Part shown: positions 1-6,398 of the stretch, in pieces | Numbering within the stretch: position 1 is the first letter of the stretch | Layout: each line of letters begins with the position of its first letter | NCBI GenBank assembly: GCA_022839045.1 | Contig: JALHDI010000039.1 | Span: forward strand, 1 to 25,643 | Direction of reading: 5' to 3' | Length of the DNA stretch: 25,643 bases | Source of the DNA: Sporomusaceae bacterium | GTDB taxonomy: Bacteria; Bacillota_C; Negativicutes; Sporomusales_B; UBA7701 | Position numbers and translations under genes: made by a program | Notes under the pieces: generated by a model | What the model was told of the DNA's origin: nothing | The model's input: the letters and a program-made list of their open reading frames with translations, nothing else | Database searches by the model: none

Positions 1-43
1 CTCGATGTCAACGAGGCGCTCTAACCAACTGAGCTATAACCCC
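1..43 (-). tRNA. tRNA-Val(GAC), 5' part only, cut by window edge
   Basis: Read on the minus strand, the first 43 bases give an acceptor strand GGGGTTA, a D-arm with GCTC/GAGC and the AGTTGGTTA loop, and an anticodon arm CCTCG-TTGACAT-CGAG. The loop places GAC at positions 34-36, which decodes GUC (Val). The variable, T-arm and acceptor 3' parts lie outside the window. A consensus promoter sits 39 bases upstream, so this gene is transcribed on its own or leads a tRNA operon that continues to the left. Confidence 0.9.
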
Positions 44-49
44 ATATTT

Positions 50-76
50 TTGCGGCAGCCATATCAACTGCCGCAA
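50..76 (-). other. Hairpin in the 5' leader of pre-tRNA-Val
   Basis: A perfect 9-bp inverted repeat (TTGCGGCAG / CTGCCGCAA, 9-nt loop) lies between the tRNA-Val promoter and the mature tRNA 5' end. From the position of the -10 box the transcript should begin near base 75, so the hairpin would cap the very 5' end of the precursor. No U-run follows it, so it is not a convincing terminator for the upstream acyl-CoA dehydrogenase gene. The function is unknown; a similar arrangement precedes tRNA-Leu at 23919-23942. Confidence 0.6.
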
Positions 77-81
77 GAATG

Positions 82-110
82 ATTATATTACTGTAAACAT
101 GGATTGTCAA
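82..110 (-). promoter_or_regulatory. Sigma-A promoter for tRNA-Val
   Basis: On the minus strand, TTGACA (105-110), a 17-bp spacer and TATAAT (82-87) match the housekeeping consensus perfectly. The promoter starts directly after the stop codon of the acyl-CoA dehydrogenase gene and points at tRNA-Val. Confidence 0.85.
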
Positions 111-119
111 GAGGGCTGT

Positions 120-1256
120 TTAGTACAAAATCTGGTTGGCGATTACGAGACGCTGGATCTGGTTGGTGCCCTCGTAGATCTGCATGATCTTGGCGTCGCG
201 CATGTACTTCTCGGTGGGATATTCCTTGATGTAGCCGTAGCCGCCGAGAACCTGGACGGCGTCGGTGGTGACCTTCATGGCGACGTCGGCCGCGTAGCAC
301 TTGGCCATGGCCGCCTCTTTGGCGAAGGGCAGGTTCTGGTCTTTGAGCCAGCAGGCTTTGTAGACCATCAGTCGTGCCGTTTCGACGGCGATAGCCATGT
401 CGGCGAGCATCGCCTGTACTAACTGGAACGAAGCGATGGGCTTGCCGAACTGTTCGCGTTCTTTGGAGTATTTGACGGCGGCTTCAAAAGCCGCCTGGGC
501 GATGCCGACCGATACGGCGCCGACCAGCGGGCGGGCGGCGTCGAGGGTTTTCATGGCGATTTTGAAGCCTTCCCCTTCCCGGCCGAGGCGGTTGGTAGTG
601 GGTATACGGACGTTGTCGAGGATGAGTTCGCAGGTATTGGAGGCCCGGATACCCATCTTCTCTTCCTCTTTGCCGACCGAAAAACCGGGAGTGCCGCGGT
701 CGACGATGAAGGCTGTCAGGCCGCGAATGCCGGCCGATTTGCGGGCGTTGGCGAAAATGATGTAAATGTCGGCGATGCCGCCGTTGGTGATGAAGCATTT
801 GGTGCCGTTGAGGATGTAGTAGTCGTCGCCGTCTTTGACGGCGGTGGTGGCTACAGCGCCGGCGTCGGAACCGGCCCCGGGCTCGGTCAGGGCAAACGCT
901 GCCAGTTTACCACTGTTAATGATATCAAAGTAGTGCTTTTTCTGTTCATCGGTACCCATGAGAATGACAGGATATGAGGCCAAGGCATTGGCGGCAACGC
1001 TGGTGGCTACACCGGCGCAGCCTTTGCCTAGTTCTTCGTAGATCAGGGCGATGGTGACCGCATCTAGCCCCGGGCCGTCGAATTCTTCCGGCACGACCAG
1101 GCTAACGAGACCGGCTTCGTCAAGCTTTTGGAGCAGACCGGGCCGCATTCCCCCGTTGTGATCCATCTCAAGGGCGTAGGGAGTAATTTCTTTGGCAACT
1201 ACTTCCTGAGCCATCTTCTTCAGGGCAAGCTGGTCGGGAGTAAAGTTAAAATCCAT
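120..1256 (-). CDS. Acyl-CoA dehydrogenase (butyryl-CoA dehydrogenase type)
   Basis: This 378-residue flavoprotein should oxidise a short-chain acyl-CoA to the 2-enoyl-CoA, or run in reverse as in butyrate-type fermentation, passing electrons to an electron-transfer flavoprotein. It shows the family signatures LTEPGAGSDAGA (near residue 125), the KCFITNGG segment, the C-terminal VLGGYGYIKEYP block, and the catalytic glutamate in IYEGTNQIQ (about Glu362). Length is normal for the family. The start ATG has AAGGAGGA eight bases upstream. No etfA/etfB or crotonase gene is adjacent within the window, so it appears monocistronic with its own promoter at 1328-1356. Substrate length cannot be fixed from sequence alone; butyryl-CoA is the best guess because of the overall similarity to Bcd proteins. 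Confidence 0.93.
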   Translation of the reverse strand: MDFNFTPDQLALKKMAQEVVAKEITPYALEMDHNGGMRPGLLQKLDEAGLVSLVVPEEFDGPGLDAVTIALIYEELGKGCAGVATSVAANALASYPVILMGTDEQKKHYFDIINSGKLAAFALTEPGAGSDAGAVATTAVKDGDDYYILNGTKCFITNGGIADIYIIFANARKSAGIRGLTAFIVDRGTPGFSVGKEEEKMGIRASNTCELILDNVRIPTTNRLGREGEGFKIAMKTLDAARPLVGAVSVGIAQAAFEAAVKYSKEREQFGKPIASFQLVQAMLADMAIAVETARLMVYKACWLKDQNLPFAKEAAMAKCYAADVAMKVTTDAVQVLGGYGYIKEYPTEKYMRDAKIMQIYEGTNQIQRLVIANQILY

Positions 1257-1286
1257 TACTTATCCTCCTTGTCAAGATTCGGCGTA

Positions 1287-1325
1287 GCAAAAAACCTAAA
1301 AGGGCTTGGCAAAAAACCCTAAAAA
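1287..1325 (-). repeat. Two imperfect direct repeats in the acyl-CoA dehydrogenase leader
   Basis: The plus-strand motif GCAAAAAACC(C)TAAAA occurs at 1287-1301 and again at 1309-1324, a period of 22 bases. Both copies lie between the predicted transcription start (near 1321) and the ribosome site of the acyl-CoA dehydrogenase gene. They could be an operator or simple chance A/T repetition; nothing identifies a binding protein. Confidence 0.4.
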
Positions 1326-1327
1326 TA

Positions 1328-1356
1328 AGTATACATTATAATAATTTTTTTGTGAA
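1328..1356 (-). promoter_or_regulatory. Promoter of the acyl-CoA dehydrogenase gene
   Basis: TTCACA (1351-1356), a 17-bp spacer and TATACT (1328-1333) on the minus strand each match consensus at five of six positions. The site lies just after the stop codon of the upstream membrane-protein gene, so the dehydrogenase need not depend on read-through. Confidence 0.7.
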
Positions 1357-1363
1357 GAAAAAT

Positions 1364-1816
1364 CTACTTGAGCAACAGCCTGGCGCCGACCGCCAAAAGT
1401 GCCAGACCGGCGAGCTGATTCCAGCCGCATGGTATCTTCTGGAGACCGAAGCCGCCAAAATGGTCGATTATGACGGCGGTCAGCACTTGACCGACGATGA
1501 TGGCGGTGGTGGCGTTGGCCACCCCGACACGGGGGATGCTGGCGGCCACCAGATAGATGATAAATACGCTTATTACGCCCCCGAGATAGGAATACCACGG
1601 AGCCTGGGGCAACCCGCCGAGATCGCCGTTTCCCATTTTGAGGAGAAATAAAACAACGAGCAAGACTAGCGTCCCGACGGCATGAACGACGAACGTCGCT
1701 TCCCACAGGCCGACTACCTTGCTCAGCGCGGTATTGAGCGAACCCTGAACAGCCATCAGCACGCCGGACACAAGCGCCAACAGGAGCGGCAGCAAATGGG
1801 CGGGTACCAAGTCCAA
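1364..1816 (-). CDS. YdcZ-family (DUF606) small membrane transporter-like protein
   Basis: This is a 150-residue, very hydrophobic protein with about five predicted membrane helices. It has the features of the YdcZ/DUF606 branch of the drug/metabolite transporter superfamily: an N-terminal GSLNTALSKVVG-like helix end, a central PRVGVANATTAIIVGQ segment and an IDHFGGFG loop. Such proteins are inner-membrane proteins of about 140-150 residues, often acting in pairs; the substrate is unknown. Translation starts at TTG (1814-1816), chosen because AGGGAGG lies nine bases upstream and no ATG is better placed. The gene stands alone between the hydrolase operon and the acyl-CoA dehydrogenase gene, in the same direction. 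Confidence 0.8.
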   Translation of the reverse strand: MDLVPAHLLPLLLALVSGVLMAVQGSLNTALSKVVGLWEATFVVHAVGTLVLLVVLFLLKMGNGDLGGLPQAPWYSYLGGVISVFIIYLVAASIPRVGVANATTAIIVGQVLTAVIIDHFGGFGLQKIPCGWNQLAGLALLAVGARLLLK

Positions 1817-1896
1817 TGGGTTAAGCCTCCCTTGTCAAGCAGACTGCTTTCCTGGGTAGTATAAGCCCAATTCGCGATTATATGCAGCGAGCCGCG

Positions 1897-2670
1897 TCAT
1901 CTCTCGTGCGGAGCCGGAAAGCAGGCTTCCAGCCAGGCGAGCAACGCCGCGGACGCTTGTTCGTGGCCGCTGAGAAAGCGGTGATCGGCTCCGGGGATGA
2001 CGGCCATTCTTTTCGGTTCCCCAGCGCGGCCGAATATTTCGGCAGCCTGCCGGAGAGGGACGATTTCGTCAAGTTCGCCGTGGACGACGAGTAACGGCCG
2101 GCCACTGACCCGCCCGGCACAAGCCAGGAGATCGAAGCGGTCAAAATCGTGGAGGAAGCCCGGAGAAAGACGGACAAGGCCGAATTCGTCGGCAATGCTG
2201 ACCGGTTCACCGGCAAGCAGGCGGTTGTACCCATCACCCAGTGAGAGGCGAAATGTCTCATGGAGGTCGTGGGGGGCGGACCACAGGCAGAGGCCGGCGA
2301 TGAGCTTGTCGGCGGCGGCAACGCTGAGGGCCGCGCTGCCGCCCATGCTGCGGCCGAAGAGAATGACCCGGCTGCTGATCTGGCGACGGCAGTAGTCCAC
2401 AACGGCCCGCAGCTCATCTACTTGAACGGAGAGCGGGTTGAGCGGCGTAAAGTCGAACAGCACGGCGGCAAAACCATTCCCGGCCACTTGGGTGGCCAGC
2501 GATAATGCCCTTCCGCCCCCTTCCTTGGAGCCACGGAAGCCGTGACAGAATATGACTGCATAACCGTTGCCCGGTTCCGCCGGAAGGTAGTGAATGGCGT
2601 TCAGTTTGCCCGCCGCTGCCGGTATCGGGATTATTCGCGTTTTAGTCGAGGTCAAAGCTGCCGACGACAA
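1897..2670 (-). CDS. Alpha/beta hydrolase (serine hydrolase)
   Basis: This 257-residue cytoplasmic protein has an alpha/beta-hydrolase fold. An oxyanion-hole HGFRGS motif lies near residue 43, the nucleophile elbow GRSMGG contains Ser108, and HGELDEIVP supplies the acid Asp201. GADHRF supplies His230, completing the triad. It resembles dienelactone-hydrolase/S9-like esterases; the substrate is not evident. The TTG start at 2670 has GAGGGG eight bases upstream and lies inside the last codons of the thioesterase gene (29-bp overlap), so translation is probably coupled. It is the last gene of a VOC-thioesterase-hydrolase operon. Confidence 0.85.
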   Translation of the reverse strand: MSSAALTSTKTRIIPIPAAAGKLNAIHYLPAEPGNGYAVIFCHGFRGSKEGGGRALSLATQVAGNGFAAVLFDFTPLNPLSVQVDELRAVVDYCRRQISSRVILFGRSMGGSAALSVAAADKLIAGLCLWSAPHDLHETFRLSLGDGYNRLLAGEPVSIADEFGLVRLSPGFLHDFDRFDLLACAGRVSGRPLLVVHGELDEIVPLRQAAEIFGRAGEPKRMAVIPGADHRFLSGHEQASAALLAWLEACFPAPHER

Positions 2671-3070
2671 AGAAGGTTCCCCTCGCTTTTGCCAATAATC
2701 TGCCGGCCGTGTCGCGATGCTCGGCCTCCACCACGACGGTGTGCTGGCCGTTGTGCACGACCTTCGCCACGGCGGTCATTGTTTCGCCGTCTGCCGCGCC
2801 ATAGATGTAGTTGATGTTAATATCCAGGGTTACGACCTTCTTGCCGAGGGAAACGCAGACGAGTCCCATCGCCGTGTCCGCTAGGGACGCGGTGGCTCCG
2901 CCGTGGGCCATACCGTACAGATTGCCATGGATAGCCTGGATTATCGGCATTGACAGCGTCGCTTCCCCTTCCCTGACATCCTCAACTTTCATCCGCAGGA
3001 GCCCAACGAAGGGGTTGCTTTTATAAAGATTCTGCATTTTTTCCTTGAGTATGTCGATTCTGTCCGTCAC
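2642..3070 (-). CDS. PaaI/YdiI-type hotdog acyl-CoA thioesterase
   Basis: At 142 residues this is a single hotdog domain. The segment HGNLYGMAHGGATASLADTA (about 48-67) is the hallmark of the PaaI-like thioesterases, with the HGG loop and the following acidic residue (Asp65) at the active site. Members hydrolyse acyl- or aryl-CoA thioesters in the cytoplasm. The GTG start (3068-3070) has AGGAGG seven bases upstream and overlaps the stop codon of the preceding VOC reading frame (GTGA), a coupled arrangement. Together with the downstream hydrolase it may handle a CoA-ester intermediate, but no pathway can be named. Confidence 0.88.
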   Translation of the reverse strand: MTDRIDILKEKMQNLYKSNPFVGLLRMKVEDVREGEATLSMPIIQAIHGNLYGMAHGGATASLADTAMGLVCVSLGKKVVTLDININYIYGAADGETMTAVAKVVHNGQHTVVVEAEHRDTAGRLLAKARGTFFVVGSFDLD

Positions 3071-3370
3071 TGTGCCGCCTCCTGGATGAATTCCAGCCTC
3101 TCCCCGTCCGGGCCGGCAAAGAAAAAGATTTTTTTGTCGCCGAGAGCGGTGCGGGGTGCGTCGAAAAGCAGCGTTACGCCCTTTTCCCGCAGTTTAGCAA
3201 CAGCGGCGTCGATATCGGCGACCTTGAAGGCGAGGTGACTGCAAGAAGGCGATTTTGACTCTTTCATCCTCATAGGCGCCTGCCGCTCGGCAGCCCAAAA
3301 CGTCGCAGTAAAACCGGCCGGAGCGGTCGGCATCATTCACGACAAGGCCGATGTGCGCTACTTCGTACAT
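3067..3370 (-). pseudogene. VOC/glyoxalase-family gene, internally deleted and frameshifted
   Basis: Two minus-strand frames each carry half of one vicinal-oxygen-chelate protein. The first (from ATG 3370, AAGGGA upstream; an ATG at 3376 is an alternative) reads YEVAHIGLVVNDADRSGRFY and on to VKIAFLQ, then runs out of homology. The second resumes near 3237 with SHLAFKVADIDAAVAKLREK and ends LEFIQEAAQ. Compared with methylmalonyl-CoA-epimerase/glyoxalase-like proteins, roughly 20-25 residues between the halves are absent, along with a frame change. The lost stretch normally holds one of the metal-binding glutamates, so even frameshifted product should be inactive. The intact end still overlaps the thioesterase start. 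It could also be an assembly artefact. Confidence 0.75.
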
Positions 3371-3435
3371 TGTCATCTTCCCTTTCTGTGTGGATTCATA
3401 TGATATACGCCATAGCCCGTCGTCATTCCTTTTAC

Positions 3436-3463
3436 GAAAAAATAGCAGGTTCAACCTGCTATT
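3436..3463 (-). terminator. Intrinsic terminator of the 3D-domain gene
   Basis: A perfect stem AATAGCAGG / CCTGCTATT begins immediately at the stop codon (3441-3463) and is followed on the minus strand by TTTTTT. It separates the riboswitch-controlled cell-wall gene from the VOC-thioesterase-hydrolase operon. Confidence 0.85.
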
Positions 3464-4056
3464 CAATCGAGAATATAGACCGTAACCTTCTGAACGCCGA
3501 ACTGGAGAGCCTCGGCCCGGTTTTCGAACGCGAGGTCGATTTTGTTGCCTTTAATCGCGCCGCCGATGTCGTCGGCGATTGCAAAACCATAGCCTTTGAT
3601 GAACAACCGCGTGCCGAGCGGGATAACCCTGGGATCGACCGCCGCCAGACCCCGCCTGAGCTCATGCCCCCGGTAGGTGTGGCTGCCGTTGCCGTCATCC
3701 TGGGCGGTGTAGGCGGTTGCGGTCATCGTCAGTTCGCGGCTGTAGCGGTTGGGCGTTGTGCTGGCCCGTTCGCGCTGGAGAAAGGCGATGGTCTCCTTGC
3801 CGACTACGCCGTCGGGCTTCAGGCCGTGATAGGTCTGAAATCTTTTGACCGCCTCCAGGGTAGCGCCGCCGAAGACGCCGTCGATCTGCCCGGCGTAATA
3901 GCCGGTATCGGCCAGCAGCTTCTGGACCATCTTAACGTCCTCGCCCCGCGCCCCCTGTTTGAGGAGCTTGTCCGACGCAGGCGCAGCCGCCGCCAGCGCG
4001 GTGACGTTGGCAAGCAACAGCAGCGCCAGAACGGCCGCAATATAAACTTTTTTCAT
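3463..4056 (-). CDS. Secreted peptidoglycan-binding and 3D-domain protein
   Basis: This 197-residue exported protein has a signal peptide (MKKVYIAAVLALLLLANVTA, cleavage likely near residues 22-25). A PG_binding_1 domain follows (about 30-95; QGARGEDVKMVQKLL, GYYAGQIDGVFGGAT, AVKRFQ). The C-terminal 3D domain (about 108-197) has the invariant aspartates in LAAVDPRVIPLGT, AIADDIGG and NKIDLAF. 3D domains are related to the catalytic part of lytic transglycosylase MltA and occur in Rpf/YabE-type cell-wall remodelling proteins. The likely role is peptidoglycan cleavage at the cell surface or during spore development or germination. ATG 4056 has AGAGGGGTG just upstream. The leader is a c-di-AMP riboswitch, linking expression to wall and turgor signalling. 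Confidence 0.9.
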   Translation of the reverse strand: MKKVYIAAVLALLLLANVTALAAAAPASDKLLKQGARGEDVKMVQKLLADTGYYAGQIDGVFGGATLEAVKRFQTYHGLKPDGVVGKETIAFLQRERASTTPNRYSRELTMTATAYTAQDDGNGSHTYRGHELRRGLAAVDPRVIPLGTRLFIKGYGFAIADDIGGAIKGNKIDLAFENRAEALQFGVQKVTVYILD

Positions 4057-4099
4057 TCATTCACCCCTCTTGTCCGTTGCCTCGCGGTCGTAGCTGCCG

Positions 4100-4232
4100 T
4101 TAACGGAACCGCGCGGCCTTTTGCCTCGGGGATTAGCTGTCGGGTTCGGGCGAAGAGGATTAGACGCCCTTCCGCTGACGCGGTTTCACCCCTGTGTCTG
4201 TAGTGGTTTTCCCCTACCTGTTAGGATTCGGC
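4100..4232 (-). promoter_or_regulatory. c-di-AMP riboswitch (ydaO-yuaA class)
   Basis: The 5' leader of the 3D-domain gene contains, in order on the minus strand, the blocks CCGAATCC (near 4231), AACAGGTAGGGGAAAACCA, CAGGGGTGAAACCGC paired with GCGGAAGGGC, and CTTCGCCCGAACCCG. The last block is CAGCTAATCCCCGAGGC. These are the conserved segments and spacing of the ydaO-yuaA class, which binds cyclic di-AMP and usually represses wall-hydrolase and ion-transport genes. The boundaries are approximate. No poly-U terminator stands between the aptamer and the gene. Control may act on the downstream CCGCGCGG/ACCGCGAGG region and the GAGGGGTG ribosome site. Confidence 0.9.
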
Positions 4233-4261
4233 ATTATAATCTATTCGACATAAAACGGCAA
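4233..4261 (-). promoter_or_regulatory. Promoter driving the c-di-AMP riboswitch
   Basis: TTGCCG (4256-4261), a 17-bp spacer and TATAAT (4233-4238) lie on the minus strand. The predicted start falls at the beginning of the aptamer, as expected for a riboswitch leader. Confidence 0.8.
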
Positions 4262-4333
4262 AATCATTTATTTTGACGCAAAATTCGCACCGGCACCTCC
4301 GGGCCAAGCGCTCCCCCTTTCACGTCAGGCCCG

Positions 4334-5044
4334 CTAAAGGCCGAGCAGTCCCAAGGTTTTGCGATCGGCAGTCCCGGTGGGCTTTAATCCCTTGTCGTGC
4401 TGGAATCTTTTCAGCGCCTCCTCGACGTCCCGGCCGAACAGACCGTCGGCCCGCCCTTCGTAATAACCGGTTTTGCGCAACTGGGCCTGCAGCAGGACAA
4501 CGTCAGGCCCGGACAAGGTATAGCGAAGAATGCGTTCGATGCGCACCCTGCCCCCTTCGATGCGTACCGGGGTACCGACAGGCACCCACTCGAACAATTC
4601 TTCGATGTCCTTGTTCCGCATGCGGATGCAGCCTTTGCTGGCAAATTGGCCTATCGACCACGGCCTGTTGGTGCCGTGGATGCCGTAGCCGCCCCACGGG
4701 ACGTTGAGGCCCATGAATCGGGTGCCGAAAATGTCGCCGGAGTGATAAGCCTTCCAGGTGACGATCCACTCCCCGTATGGCGAGGGAGTATCGGAACGGC
4801 CGGCGGCGACGCGGTATTTCTTGTAAGGTTTGCCGTCGCTCAGCACTTCGAGGTGGCGAGCCGGTACATTCACCACCAGGGTCACCCTGCCCGCGGGCCG
4901 TGCTGACGGCTGACCAGGAGCGGCGGCCAGTTCCTGTTCGTCCCAGTATTCAAAGCCTGCCAGGCCGGCGAACAGCCCGACAACGACCAGCAGGACAACG
5001 CAGCAGCATATGCCGGGCCTCCGGCCTCTGAGTGCAGTCAGCAA
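4334..5044 (-). CDS. Membrane-anchored L,D-transpeptidase (YkuD) with C-terminal peptidoglycan-binding domain
   Basis: This 236-residue protein is anchored by an N-terminal membrane helix (about 12-30). The YkuD domain (about 52-170) contains the active-site block GIHGTN (His123) and SKGCIRMRNKD (Cys139). A PG_binding_1 repeat (about 180-234; VVLLQAQLRKTGYY, RADGLFG, ALKRFQ) closes the protein. Such enzymes form or exchange 3-3 cross-links or attach ligands in peptidoglycan outside the membrane, and Firmicute homologues act in spore cortex or envelope. TTG 5044 is preferred as start because AAAGGGGAG lies seven bases upstream. It is next to, but separately transcribed from, the other peptidoglycan-binding gene, and is divergent from the alanyl-tRNA editing gene. 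No clear terminator follows: a GC stem with a long loop is all that is visible at 4275-4330. Confidence 0.92.
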   Translation of the reverse strand: MLTALRGRRPGICCCVVLLVVVGLFAGLAGFEYWDEQELAAAPGQPSARPAGRVTLVVNVPARHLEVLSDGKPYKKYRVAAGRSDTPSPYGEWIVTWKAYHSGDIFGTRFMGLNVPWGGYGIHGTNRPWSIGQFASKGCIRMRNKDIEELFEWVPVGTPVRIEGGRVRIERILRYTLSGPDVVLLQAQLRKTGYYEGRADGLFGRDVEEALKRFQHDKGLKPTGTADRKTLGLLGL

Positions 5045-5120
5045 AACGCCTCTCCCCTTTCCCGATCTTCCTGGTCAAATATATGTGGCGACGAGCGGCG
5101 ATATCCCTGTAAGTCCGGTT

Positions 5121-5149
5121 TTGCCAGCGCCGCCGGGGTCGGGTATAAT
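5121..5149 (+). promoter_or_regulatory. Promoter of the alanyl-tRNA editing gene
   Basis: TTGCCA (5121-5126), a 17-bp spacer and TATAAT (5144-5149) lie on the plus strand. The predicted transcript starts near 5156, which rules out the upstream in-frame ATG codons at 5010 and 5147 as translation starts. Confidence 0.8.
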
Positions 5150-5183
5150 GGTTTTGAAGGCCGAGAACGGAGGTAAGTCGCCA

Positions 5184-6386
5184 GTGACAGAAAAGCTTTA
5201 TTATCTCGATTCTTATCAAAAAGAGTTCACAGCAAAGATGATTGAGGTGCGCCCCTTGGCCGACGGCAAATTCGGCGTCGTCCTCGATCGGACCTGTTTT
5301 TACCCCGAGGGTGGCGGCCAGCCGTGCGACACCGGCTGGCTGAACGATATCCCGGTACTGGAGGTGTTCGAGGACAACGGCTCGGTCGTGCACGTCACCG
5401 CCGCCAGGCCGGCTGAGGAAACCGTCCTGGGCCGTCTGGACTGGAACCGGCGGTTCGACCATATGCAACAGCACAGCGGCGAGCATATCCTGTCGGCGGT
5501 GTTCTCCGACCTCTTCGGCGGGGAAAATGTCGGGTTCCACCTCGGCGGCGAGGCGGTATATATTGATGTCACCATGGAAACGCTGACCGGCGAACAGGCG
5601 GCTGCTGCGGAAACGGCGGCCAACGCGATCGTGTTCGCTAATCTGCCGGTAAGGAGCGAATTTGTTGTCGGCAGCGACCTCGCCAGGCTCCCGCTGCGCA
5701 AACAGCCGGTGAAAGGTTACGCCAATATCCGGCTGGTCAACGTGGCAGGGGTGGACTGCTGCCCGTGCGGCGGTACGCATGTTGTAGCCAGCGGCGAAAT
5801 CGGCCTCATCAAAATCCGTTCCTGGGAGCGAAAGGCCGGCGCTGTTCGGGTGGACTTCGTATGCGGCGGCCGGGCCCTGGAGGACTGCCGGCTGAACGGC
5901 GCGGTGGCCCGGGACCTCTCCGTCAGGTTGTCCGTGCCTGTCGAGGAGGTTCCAGCAGCGGTCGGCCGCCAACTGAGCAAAGTTGAAACCCTCAACCGCC
6001 AGCTGCAGGCCGCAAAACAGGAACTCGCCGGCTATCGGGCCGACGAGCTGTATCAAAAGGCTGACATACTATCTGACATAAAGCTGGCGGTTTCTGTCAT
6101 TCCGGACGTCTCAGCGGCCGAACTGTCCGACCTTGCGAAAGCGGTCCTTGCCCGCGGGCGCGCCGTCGTCCTGCTGGCGGCCGGCAGCGCCGAACTCGAC
6201 AAGTCTCATCTCGTCTTCGCCTGCACCCCCGGCCTCCCTGCCGACATGGGCAGGCTGCTGAAGAAGACGCTCGCGATTACGGGCGGCAAGGGCGGCGGCA
6301 GCGCCCACTGGGCGCAGGGCGGCGGCAACTGGAGCGACAAACTGGCAGGCGCCCTGCGGGCAGCCCGCACGGACGTCTTCGATTAG
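5184..6386 (+). CDS. Alanyl-tRNA editing protein, AlaX/DHHA1 type
   Basis: This 400-residue soluble protein is related to the editing and C-terminal domains of alanyl-tRNA synthetase. It should hydrolyse Ser- or Gly-mischarged tRNA-Ala in trans. The second editing motifs are present: HSGEH (HxxxH, about residues 97-101) and CGGTH (CxxxH, about 195-199), which bind zinc. The N-terminal half carries DRTCFYPEGGGQPCDTGWL. The C-terminal DHHA1 domain ends with GKGGGSAHWAQGGG, which makes it a long AlaX form. GTG 5184 is chosen because GGAGG lies ten bases upstream and the promoter at 5121-5149 excludes earlier starts. It converges on the YibE/F gene with only 12 bases between stop codons and no obvious terminator. 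Confidence 0.9.
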   Translation: MTEKLYYLDSYQKEFTAKMIEVRPLADGKFGVVLDRTCFYPEGGGQPCDTGWLNDIPVLEVFEDNGSVVHVTAARPAEETVLGRLDWNRRFDHMQQHSGEHILSAVFSDLFGGENVGFHLGGEAVYIDVTMETLTGEQAAAAETAANAIVFANLPVRSEFVVGSDLARLPLRKQPVKGYANIRLVNVAGVDCCPCGGTHVVASGEIGLIKIRSWERKAGAVRVDFVCGGRALEDCRLNGAVARDLSVRLSVPVEEVPAAVGRQLSKVETLNRQLQAAKQELAGYRADELYQKADILSDIKLAVSVIPDVSAAELSDLAKAVLARGRAVVLLAAGSAELDKSHLVFACTPGLPADMGRLLKKTLAITGGKGGGSAHWAQGGGNWSDKLAGALRAARTDVFD

Positions 6387-6398
6387 CCGCGTTTGGCT

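Noticed and set aside
50..76. Hairpin considered as terminator of the acyl-CoA dehydrogenase gene
   Set aside because: No U-run follows on either strand, and a tRNA promoter lies between the gene and the hairpin.
2642..2670. Overlap of the hydrolase and thioesterase frames considered as a misplaced start
   Set aside because: TTG 2670 has a suitable ribosome site and no better downstream start exists before conserved sequence, so the overlap is taken as real.
3370..4203. 277-codon plus-strand frame
   Set aside because: It lies antisense to the 3D-domain gene and the riboswitch, has no ribosome site, and its composition mirrors the real gene on the other strand.
5010..5183. N-terminal extension of the AlaX-type protein
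   Set aside because: The promoter at 5121-5149 starts transcription near 5156, and GTG 5184 has its own ribosome site.
4950..6056. 368-codon minus-strand frame
   Set aside because: It is antisense to the AlaX-type gene, whose catalytic motifs, promoter and ribosome site are clear; the minus frame shows no family motif.
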